Below the pieces are notes generated by a model. The model worked only from the letters and a program-made list of their open reading frames with translations. It was not told where the DNA came from and did no database searches. A stretch of 64,000 bases of DNA from Membranipora membranacea (Eukaryota; Bryozoa; Gymnolaemata; Cheilostomatida; Membraniporidae): assembly GCA_914767715.1 (NCBI GenBank), contig OU612075.1, positions 3,532,001-3,596,000 on the forward strand. The letters run 5' to 3'. The position numbers and the translations under genes are program-made. Position 1 is the first letter of the stretch. The number at the start of each line of letters is the position of its first letter. Positions 27,301 to 39,300 of the stretch are shown here, piece by piece.

Positions 27301-30300
27301 ATGTTCGATATCTTCCCCTGACAGTGCATTTTATAAAGATAAATGAAGCCAATCGAGTTCAATCAAGACCTAATACATCAAGATATTCCTTCCTCATAGA
27401 GGAGTTACAATCTTCTTCCATGAAGTTTGAAACATGTTAGTTTGAGGGGGGGGGATGGCAACCTAATTTGTAGAGTCAGCTACTGGCATAATCATCTTTG
27501 GGATGGGTCAAAACCACGTCCTTTTCGCACGTTTCAAACAGCAGTGGACCGTAAAATGTGTGAAATAACGTAACATTTGTCATCTGAGATTGTGGCCATA
27601 AACCTCTCATTCAATAGAAATATTGCATAGGAAAGATTCATGGCCAACATCTGTGAAATCGTGAATGATGTAGGGGCTGGGGGGGGGCAAACAAGGCTTG
27701 CTTAGACAGGGCTAAGCGATGGTAGACCCCAGAATCTTTAGACCTTATAATGGTTTAGCCAGTGTTTTTGATACACGTTATGTAAAGGGTTACAGACACC
27801 ACCTAGCACACTGCTGATACCAGGTGTCTATGAGTATAACCTTACAGCTATGTCTGTGTTAAGTTATATCTATGTCTATGTACAGAGACTCGGATGCAGA
27901 GGAGGACGATTCTCGATCAGTGGAGATGAAGAGTTTTGCGGAGAATAAATCCGAGTTGATGAGCTCTCTGGATAACTGTGGGTGGCCCGTCTCTCAGAAC
28001 GACGTCTATCTAATGGAGGAGGAGATCAAACAAGCTCAGTCATTCCTACAGCAGAGCGCTAAAATCAGGTTAGTCTGAGAGTTAGGCTGGAAAAGCAGGT
28101 TTATAGTCAGTGAATTACGCTGAGTTGGAATTTAGATGAAAACATTCTGGTTATCTGTCATCCTAGATTGCCTCAAAGAAGATCATTCATTCAAAAGTCA
28201 CTGTAATACTGAACAGTGATAAGTTACTGTGGTTGTAAATCTTCTTTACTATTATTCTGGGTGTCCCTTGTGATGAGCACCTTACCTGCTCATGTGAGGT
28301 AAAGAGGCAATGTTTCAGGTCCAGGATCATTTCACAAAATTTCAAAATATCATGGTAACAAGAAGTTGTCCTTCTTTACATCAAAATTTCAGAGGTATAA
28401 GAAGGCTTGGTATATAGTGTCAAGACCTTCATGGACCCAAATTAAAAATTTTCACCCCTTCAATTCTGAGCCTGTCAATCAAAGCTATTGAGTAAATGCT
28501 AGGATTGTGCTAATCATTGTCATGTCTCCATGGCAATTGAACATTTATTTTATAGTGTTTAATTAAATTTAATTTTTAGTGAACTTAGGTCTGATTACAT
28601 TGAGTGTTTTATTTTATACCTAGAGAGTCAGCTGAAGGTTATGAGACTCGGGGTAAGTCAGAGTCTGCAGTCAAGCAACCGAGACAAAGGAGTACTCTAC
28701 CAGATCAGCTCAGGGGTCAAAAGGTCGTGGCTAGAAAAACTGAAGATGGGCTATATTACAGTGGTATGTATGCTTTTGTTCAAAGCTATCAAATCACTGA
28801 TAAAATAAGGCTGTTATTATCAGAGAGATAAGCGTGATAACAAATATCGATGTGATACATTGCTTTTCCTGTACCTACATTTCTTACTTTTTATTTCAAT
28901 GACACACCGGTAGTGATGTGAGTAAGAAGATTTTTATAGTCTGATTTGATAGATTTTAACAGAATCATTTTGCATAAATTAATGTAACGGCTGGTGTTGC
29001 AGCAAATTACCTAGTATAAATACTATGTAATTTGCTAGTGAATGCTCAATGCATACACTAGGTGACTAGATCAATAATTTATTTTGGTTAGTTATTGAGC
29101 ATTTCGAGATCGGTTTGAACTCCTGAAATTGTTATTAAACAGAGTTGCAAATACAATATTAAAAAATTCAAAAATGCGATTTCAAACTAATATTCTAAGA
29201 AATGACATAACCGAGGTTTTGCTTCATTTTCACTATACCAGAAAACTTTTTATTTCAGTTTCATGAATTGATGACTGAAGCTCATTTTGGCAGTTACTCT
29301 ATAACCATGTGTGATCTCTTGTCCTTGAATTGAATTGAATTGAATTTAATCTAAGCGCCTGGCACTGAATTTAGAATTTGTCTGCGGCACATCACACCAA
29401 ATCTTTTTTGAAGATACTTTCACACATGGTCCGCTGAAGACTGTAGACTGAACTTTGGCTCTTTCGCTTTGTGCATTCATTCACACTTTGTCTTGGTGTG
29501 TATCTTAAAATCTTTAGCATTTCCAAGTGGGGTCAGGTATTGACATGATCTTCCGTTAATATTGTTAATGTACGTTATTTCTGAGGGTCAAAAGAGAACT
29601 TTCGAACAGTTATACTATTTAGAAAGTCGAGCAACTGGAAGATTTTCACCTTATATAATTTGATTTCTTTTGTTGCAGAAGCTTGAAACGCATATGTTTC
29701 CAGCACTTATGAAAACGAATTGCACGAAATGATAATCTTCCACTGCGATAATTCTCTCTTAGTGGCAGCCGAATGAGAAAATATTCGACAACTCGTATAA
29801 AGATTTTTCTCGCCCCCACACTTATTACCGATTTTATGATAAAAGCTGTGAATTCGTGCTAAACTTCTTACGCGGTTCATTTCGAAGCAGTGGATGGAAA
29901 TTATTCTGTAGCTGAAAGAAAAGTCAAGACACAACAAGACTCATTCATACACATACTTCGCATTTTGTTCCTCTAAATATAAATATTTCAGTTCAGTTTT
30001 TGTCCCTATGTTAGCGAGATAAATTATTTTTTACTTCTTGTATGTATAACAATATCTTGTACCACGTATAGCCCGAAAAAATGTCTTAAATAGATATCCC
30101 TAAACAGCTTTCGATCCAAATTGTTAACAACATTATTTTAAGCCATTTGCCAGCAGATTACAATCAAAACTCTGATCAAGGTGACATCATGGGCCTAACA
30201 AGTTAAATTTGTTCAATGATACATTGGTTACCACCGTAGTCTGTTTTCTTACGTTACAGGTTTGGTACTGAAGTCAAAGGGGGCACATCACGCCCTCGTC

Positions 30301-33300
30301 CAGTTTGATAGTGGGGAGGAAGAGAAAGTGTCTAAACAATTTGTTATACCAACAAAAGGAGCCGTCGCTGTGCCTTCGCTAATGGTGAGTCTATTCGATT
30401 CTTTACCGAGTAATTATTCTCGTTATCACTATAATTATTGACTGTAACGAGGACAGAACCCTGGATATCTGGGATCCAAACTTTCTGATTGCGCCGCAAG
30501 GCTTACTGTTGCAATACAGAAGTTTGAATGGTCATTTGTAAGTGTTTTGAGGGTATCTCATCGACTTGTCAAGTTTATCAAAACACAAAACAGTGTATAT
30601 ATGAAACATATTTACTTTTAAATTAAATGGGCAGTAATATGATAGAAATACAATCAACAAACATTATATCAAGTTTTCCCCTCTCTTTTAATGGGCACAT
30701 GAGTTGTTGTTCTCTCAAACTTGATTTAATCCAATTCACAGTTCTTACCATTAACCGTCTATAGTTTGCATAGTTGCATAAATGTTCCAAAGCAGATTTG
30801 TACATAATAACACTCTGAAGTTGGGCTAACAAGTTTTTAGTTTTTTCCAACGGACAAAGTTTCCTTCCAAACAAACCCAAATAAATAAATGGTCCAGTTT
30901 TAACTGAGGCAAGATGACTCTTGTATATTTCAATAATGGGTCAAAATTGTGGAATAAGAATTTACGAAATATTCAATGTTTTTATGGGGATGGACGTGAC
31001 TGATTTGCAAATTAGATATGGAGGATGGAAAATTGAATTATTGGTCAGAGAATACAGTTAAAAGTTAAAATGGGATATACGGTGGTCGTGGTGTGAGTTA
31101 TATTGCACCATAGAGGGGCCTTCTATGAAAGGACAGTGAACTTGGTTCTGGAGACTGACTAAGAATGATGCCTCGGGTGATTGCAACACAACATTATCCC
31201 TTGTGAAAACCTCCTTGAGTTTGTTGACCAGTACAAGGGCTATTTCGTCCTGTGAGAGAATATATCCCAATGAGGCTTGAGATTATTTATAATCGGTAGA
31301 TAATGACGCACTCAATGATCACTCATAGTCACAACTGGGTACTGCTGACATTAAAATATAGCCTGAGCCGAAACTAATATCTAGTTATAACGTCCCTATG
31401 GAGCTATTCTTCCTAAATCCTGACCGATTTTCTGGAAAACTTCAATATCATCATCGTTTTAGAACGAAGTTGCCCACTGCATTTACTGTGTTGTTGAAAT
31501 TGAATTGCCATCGCAGCAGAATCACCATCTGATGCCTTACAGTTATTTTCCCCATCCCACTTTTAATTATGCAAGTGTTAGGATAGGCTGCGATAAGATC
31601 AAGTTTGAACCGCTCCTCGTTAGTCGCTCCCATCACTGGTGGGTCTCTACTGGTGGGTCACCAGCTGCTCAAGGAGGAAGCAACTCCCAATGCAGGCAAA
31701 TTTCACCTAATTTAATCTAGGTCGCAATCATAAACCACGGGACCAATCAGTTTTAATGTATTTCTTAGTTTAGGCAGAGGACACAAATCTTCTCATATGT
31801 CAGGATGATGATATATATATAACATCAATCTATGTTTGTACTATTTTACAGATTGGTGATTATGTGCTGGTGATGGTGAAGGGAGCAGACGACATGCCAT
31901 GTTACGTACCTGGGCAGGTAGAGACAACACCTAAACAATCTCCTACAGAGAACGGCAAGTTCTACGAGGTAACCGTGTACAACGGCAGTCAAGTCTCTGC
32001 TCTCAGATCTAGTATGGTGAAGATCGGTAAAGCTCGATATAACTTTTCTGTCTCCTTTATCAATGAGAGGTTCGTACTGGGTATATCTATAAAAATAAAA
32101 ATAATAAGTATGATTGGTATATTGAGGAAGGGACTGTCTAAGTCTTGTGGTTCTAGACGGATGTCAGTCATACATGACAACCATGTTGTGATAATACTAA
32201 GGGGTGTAAATAAGCTAACGTCTGACACCCTCACTGTGACATGTTAACTCCTACATGATAGTTATAACTATAAACATAACATTATAAATAAATAACTATT
32301 TATATGTTAATGGTTATAACAGTAATGTGACAACGGAAATAATATTAATTAAATAAAATTTTGTTGGTTTTATTCCAAATATTCCCCATGTTCTCATTGA
32401 CTAAACTTATACCTTCTGCTACTCAGAAATGGTGAGAAGGACAATCAGCAACAGGATAACGAGGGCGGGGGAGACAACTCCGAAGATGAGGCTAATGATG
32501 ATGACACGATGTCACGACGCGACGTCACAGCTACACTAAGCCAGTATCATACAATACTAGAAAAGATACTAGATAAACAGAGAGACTGTAAGTCTAAGCA
32601 GACCAGACTGCATCGACAGATGAAACGAATACATAAAGAGTACAAGTCACTCAAGGGCAGCCAGAAGGAGGTACACATTGATTGTCATTTTTATTTAGCA
32701 TTCATTGAAATGCGTAGGATGTATTGAAATGATCATACAAAACTCCTTAGCCTATTCTTAACTGTTGGTTGAAACCATGAACATATAAATAAGAGTATTT
32801 ATATTGTTTATGGTTGAAATATAGCCATGAAACCCTGGTTGCTCTTTAAGGTAATGTCAATGATCGATCCAGATATCTACATATTATATTCCGACGGGAA
32901 GCTGCCGAGCCACTGCATGTGAAAAGAGCAAGAAAATTTTCTATTTGATGACGTGCCATTTAAGCAAATACATTAAGACGAGATGCTTTGTTGGTCACAT
33001 AAGTTGCAAAAAAATTGACAGTGTAATATATTGATTGAGAATTATATATGACAAATCTCGAGTGACTTTTTACGTCACCAAGTTTTAATATGTGTGATTT
33101 TTCGTGAATCAATGAATTTTAAGTGATATTTTAATCAATGATTATGAACAGATCATAGGTGTTTGAACAAAATATTTTCAAGTTTGATTGTTCCAGCCCC
33201 CAGCACACTCGGGTGTATACCTCTTCTGTGTCTTCTGACTGACTCATGGAAAGACATGTGACAGCATGGAAAGACATGCTGACAAGCTGGAAAGACAGCT

Positions 33301-36300
33301 AAAAACTCGCTACAAGTGGTCCCAGCAATGAGCCATGTAAGGCCAACAACCGTAACACGTACGCTGTGTTACATAGGGTGGCAATGGTGGAGTGGAATGA
33401 GCTATGGGACGAGAGAACACAACTCTGAGTAGTGAATAGCGGGCATGCTAATTAGCGCCATCAACCCATTCTTTTTTGGGGATGGTGAGATGGCGCAATC
33501 AGTTGGCGCGCTTGCTATTCACTGCCTGGCGATCAGTGCCGCAAGAGTTGTGGGTTCGAATCCCATTGGGGGAGCTTTCAAGTTTGATTGTTCCAGCCCC
33601 CAGCACCCTCGGGTGTATACCTCTTCTAACATGTTCTTTTGAAGAACTCTCCAAATGACACAGCAACTTTCAACATTGCAGGTTGTATGTTATTATCACC
33701 CTAGGCGATCAAAAGCATTATGTCAAACATGTTGCTGAAAGGAGCATTATTGTGGTTACACAAATCCTTTTCCTGTTCAAAATCAATGATTGAAACTTAA
33801 TGTTATTTCATTAATTCTCAAAAATCGTAAATAGTGGTTGTTATGAAGAGAGGCACTTAAGATTGATCAGAAATTATTCTAAACCAGATGATATGATGAA
33901 CTCATAGACTTGATATATTTCTAAGTCTATGAATGAACTCAATCTCTATAAATTAATTTCACCTGTTTTGAGATTTTCTGCAATTAATTGTACTCTAGCA
34001 TCTGACTGCCTTGATTTAAACAGCCTTTCCTGTCCCAATTAATACATAAAATGACACTTCTTCATGAACTCAAGGTTTTGTTAAGCTATTCACAATCAGC
34101 AGTTTTCTAGTGTTGTATGTATGTGTATGTATGGCGTGTCAATAATAGTATTGATCATTGACATACACAGTCTATACCCGATGACATCATCATAAGTATA
34201 ATCCTAAGCATTCTTCTATTTTTTAGAGACTAATATTGTATGTTGAATTTGATTTTTTCCCTCTTAATTTTCCAGCAGCCGGATACAATGGACTCTATGA
34301 AGCACATCAGGTTTCACTCTATGGATGGAATTGAGGCTGGTGAGGAGGTTCTTGCTCGATGGCTCGATGAAGGATGGTACTACAGATGTCAGGTTTGAGA
34401 AATACTTCATCTTATCATTTAATTAGTAATAATCTGTAGTGATTAATAGATCTGGTCTGCTAACCATATACTGGCACAAAATTGGGATTTTTAATGAGAG
34501 AAATCCGACATCACCTGCTGCCTGCTGTAGTTGCTATCAGTGGTGTGTTGCAGAAACACTTAATATAATCCTACCGTGTATAAGATCAATTAAGGGATAA
34601 GTGATGGGTATATGAACATGTTACCACTTTTCAGCCTGTCACCTAAGTTGAGCTTTTGCATACTCAACTTCTGTTCACATGTATATTGAGCACATTATCA
34701 CCTACAGCCCCTGCGATCAAACTGAACGTGAACGTAGAACGGGTGAGCCCCAATATGCTCATCTATCCATAATCCTGAATAAAACTTCCTATTAAACCCA
34801 CCTGTCTACATTTATATGTAATTTCCTAGAAATCTATTATGTCATGTCTCTGCCCGTTTTTCAGAGTAAATGTCAGATTGCTTTGAGCGGACGTCCGAAA
34901 TGTCACCACTCAAGTGGTCACATCAAGGCCATAGTATGTTGTTGACTGAGTGGAGTTTTTTTTTTAATCTTAGCTAAAAAACGAGATGAACATAGAAAAA
35001 AGAGGTTCAATATATTTAATCTCTGCTCATAGACTTATTATTAAGTCTTTGGGTCTGCGTATTGGTTTTAAATTGTGTTTAATACTAGAGATCATATCAA
35101 TCACCACATGTCCATGAATGGGTGACAAAATAGTGATCGCCCCAGAGGCAGAGCTGCACTTATCAGAGTAAATTTCCTCTTAGTTTTTAGGCAGGTCAGA
35201 GCACTCCTGGGAGCCAAATAAATAAACTGCAGAGGGTTTTGTACCCAGATAATTCAACACTGGCGCTGAAGGTCCGGTGGTCTAACCTATGTGCGTCAAT
35301 GTTCTGTCCCCATAGTTCCTGATGATTTAGTAATGGCTGCTGTGACTTAATAAAAGATGAATTATAGTATTAAATTAAAATTATATAGTGTTGGTAGACA
35401 GTATTTTGTATCTTTGGTATATAGTGAGAAAGTTGATGGTGCTAAGCCGCTAATTAGTTATTTTGTTTTTCACATCTTAGGGTCATGCGTTTCCATCCCA
35501 TTTAACTCATTCAATTCCAATATCGCCACGAATTAGTATCTTTGCTGCCACCTCATTCAACACAGTGATGTGTATATACAGTACATATTCAAAATATTAC
35601 CTTATATATAGCTTCCAATCACATTCTCTTTTAAGGTAAATTTGTAAGTTTTTCTATAATTACACGTAGTGGCGGATAATTTAGCCAATGCCAGGTAAGA
35701 TATTCATCCTCTCTTTACATAGCTCATATAGCATTTGGAAAAATGGCGTTTGAATGATTTATGCTTGATGTATGAACTTAAATTTAATGGCGTAAATGTT
35801 AAAAGTAGATGATATAATAATATCAAAAAAGGTCATTGCAGTTGGATGTAGTTAGTCATTTGAAATTATTTGAAGTTGTGTGAGGTTGTTTGAAGTTATA
35901 TGCATTTAGATGTTCTGAACATCTTAATATTCTACGATGCTGATACTCAGACATTTTATAAACTCATCTCATCCATCATCTTATACTTTCTCTGCTTCCT
36001 TTCTTCTCCCGACGTACGAACACCCACAATGTTCAATCCTTTGGACCATTTAAACTCTTCTATCGTCTTTGTTTTAACTCTCTGCCTAGGTTTATTAGAT
36101 CATCAAGTACTATATCATGCTTCTAAAAGGCAACTTATCACTTATTTCTCAACAATTATTAGCTCAAATCACATGCATGTACAAACTGCATTATTTTTTT
36201 CATCTTTTTCTTCATATGGCACATACCAAGATGATTATGATGCCAATAAAAATGTAATAAAAAAGACAAAAAGGTATTCTTCTGCAAAAAATTCAACCAT

Positions 36301-39300
36301 TTTAGTATACCTCAATAATAATGGTAACTATGGCACTAAAAATCCAAATATAATAACTGCAATTAAATTTTGTAAATTTTCCACACTGATTATCTCTATG
36401 TGCTGCTATGAGGTAAATACACTGAGCATGTGCTGCTATGAGGTAAATACACCGAGCATGTGCTGCTATGAGGTAAATACACTGAGCCGTTTATCTTCTT
36501 TTACCCCACAGGTACAGAGGCGGGTCAGTGAGAGAACTTATATGCTGCAGGATAGCTGTGGTGATCTGCAGCAAACATCACGTGATGACATCATCACAGA
36601 TAATGATGACATCAGTGCAAAAATAGATGAGGGCTCACTAGTTATTGCCTTACATCCCAACTATTATTGCAGGTGCGTGGCGTGAGCTTCTAGTCATAGT
36701 TGATAAAATATTCTTTTTTGGATCATTGGTCAAACATGAAAGAGAATTACTTGTGGACAATGATATTAGTATGTATGCTAAAAAATTAGTGATATTGCAA
36801 AAAAGCGTAGCAGCATGCAATTTACTTTATTCTGGTATTATTTGGAGTTGTCCTGGCACTTTTAGAAAGAGGCATTTATTGTTTCCATTGATTGACAAAT
36901 GAGAATTAACATTCTTAACCAACTTCTCAATATAATATTTGTGTCCATTATGTTAAAATTGGAAAGTTCAGAGAGTGAATAGTGAGTTGAAGCTGTGCTC
37001 ATTAATTGATGTGATATTTATGTATAAGTTGATATTATCAAAACACTAGCTTCTAAGTATTACAACTATAGAAAGTTTTGACTAAAATATGCTGAAACTT
37101 TTAATGCTCAGATGGTTTGTCTATTCATTGAAACCAAATGTTAATTTTGATCGTCAACTTAAAATATTTTATTGAAATTTAAACTGAAGTGTTTAATAAT
37201 GTTATCAAAAAACTGTTCAGCTGATAACCATGTTATTATTACTGTAGCTATGCACCGGCCTGTGTAGATGAGGTGTTTGAGGATAACTCCTGCTCGGTGA
37301 GGTTTTATGACGGTACGAGATCGATAGTAGAGAGGGAGGATGTGTTTCTGATAGACGAGGATACTTACGAGAGAGACGTGACGTACATACAGAAATGTGA
37401 GGATGAGCTGGTCAACCAGGCTGTGGTCGGCAGAGATAACAGCTCCGGAGAATACAAACTAGGTTAGTCATCGACAGCTGGGACTCTGAGTCATATTATT
37501 CTGTGTTAGCTGCTTATACTGTAATACTGTAATACTGTAATACTGCACACATAACACCACCGGCAATATAAGTGAGGCGCTGCTTTTACAGCCTAAAGAA
37601 CATTCTTCTGCTGTCCTATCCATAAGGCACCCACAAATACATAACAGGACGGTACTGAATGTTAAGCATGGCCTGCACACCTTGCTCCTCAGAATAAAAA
37701 TTGGTGTTGTTACAACAGCATTGTATATTATAATGAAGTCAATTGATAGGCGGAAGTCTGTCAGATGGTGGTCTTTATGAGATTATCAAAAATTTACCTC
37801 ACCTTCATCAATCCTATAAGCGCCTTATTAGGACATCTAGTTGGGAACCAGTTTGGCTTCAGTTTGATTTCGCCAATGGTTGTGTGCATGAGTGTGGGAC
37901 GACCCGCACATCTGTTAAAGCTCTTAAGCTAATTCAGATTACATGGTGTTTCCAATTTTTGTTTCTCGCCATAACGTATTAACACAGAGTTAAGCTGTGA
38001 TCTCCATCGTCTCACCTCTCGTCCGCTATCCGATAATGTCTGAGAAATCTGTATTTTCTAACATGACTTATATGTGAAATCTGAAGGGCAAATTATTCTC
38101 AGTAGGAGTTATATCCCACCTAAAAACTCATTGTTCTAGATTTAACACTAAGGAAAATCACATAAAAACAATCATAACAAAAAAAAGTGTGGAAAACTCA
38201 AAAGAAGCAGTGATGGAGAGTGAAATAATCCTCCAACATGGTATCAGTTTTTACAAATAAACAAAAAACCTCATTGAATCAAATGACATCATATTGTAAT
38301 ATTTACTTGTAATATGTATTATATTCACTCAGGTACGATTGTGTCTAACTGTGGAAGCAGACAGTATTACGTCGAGTTCTCGGACGGACGTAACGTCAAA
38401 CAGTCATCCATACATATGTTTGGAGTTTTCAGTAAACGTTACAAGTTTAATCAAGGAGATCATTGTCTGAGTGTGAGCGATGATAGAAGTCTCATCTATC
38501 TACCGGGAATTGTGACGAGAAAGAGTAAAACTGGCATCGATGTCACATTCATCGACGGGTCAAGGTAGGATTGAGGGTATTATATAATGTGATCGGACGT
38601 TATTGATGCCATTTTCCAGCAAACTACATCACCAATTTTGATTGATGAAAAAAACTGGTTGGAACAAAGATTCTATTAATTACTGAAATAAAAAGTTATG
38701 TGCTCAAAGCTGTTCAAAAAAGTGTATTTAAAATATGAAGATCACCTCAAAGCAAAGCACCTGGCCTTTCATGTATTTAAAATGGATCATCATGATTTAA
38801 GAAGAGAATTTTACAGCAGGGTTTCAAAATTTCGAAAGTTTCCAAGTAATATACATCACGTCATCTGGTAGGATCAACACTGGACTTCACTTGTGTGAGC
38901 CACACCTATTCCCAATATTTTAATCAACACCTTATTGACTTGTTGGGTGTGACAAGCTTCATCCAAAATGCTGTTGAAAGTTCAGAACTAAAGTGCCTCT
39001 AGAAGCGTCTGTGTATTAGGAAAGTGAAAACATTCCAAATAAACTGCTTATTTTTAGAATGTAACCAGCCGAAATGTTACAGATATATCTACTTATATAT
39101 AACCCATACTTAGAATTGAAAATATACACAGGGCTACAGCCTTATTCCTGAATTAACAGAAATTAATTTTTAAGTTTTGTGTTCTGTTTTTTTTTAGACA
39201 ATCAAACATTCAGACTCTCAAGTCATTCTGGATCTCACAGAACTATTACGAAGCTGCAGAGACCTACTACAAGAATCGAAACAAACCCAGGTTCTCGTCA

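Larger units (their letters stand above)
32671..34275 (+). other. Intron 25, containing SINE sequence
   Basis: This 1.6-kb intron holds the SINE-like element at about 33475-33630 and a headless relative at 33178-33232. The acceptor ends CAGCAG, a NAGNAG site that could add or drop one Gln. Confidence 0.6.

Noticed and set aside
33476-33580. Functional tRNA gene
   Set aside because: Box A and box B are good, but I found no matched acceptor stem, and the following body recurs at 33178-33232, so a SINE fits better.
36401-36490. CRISPR array
   Set aside because: The 30-bp units are directly adjacent with no spacers, in an animal intron; this is a tandem repeat.
35900-36685. Single 261-residue protein
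   Set aside because: The frame is AT-rich intron that happens to stay open into exon 27; its N-terminal part matches nothing, and the exon's acceptor at 36511 is clear.
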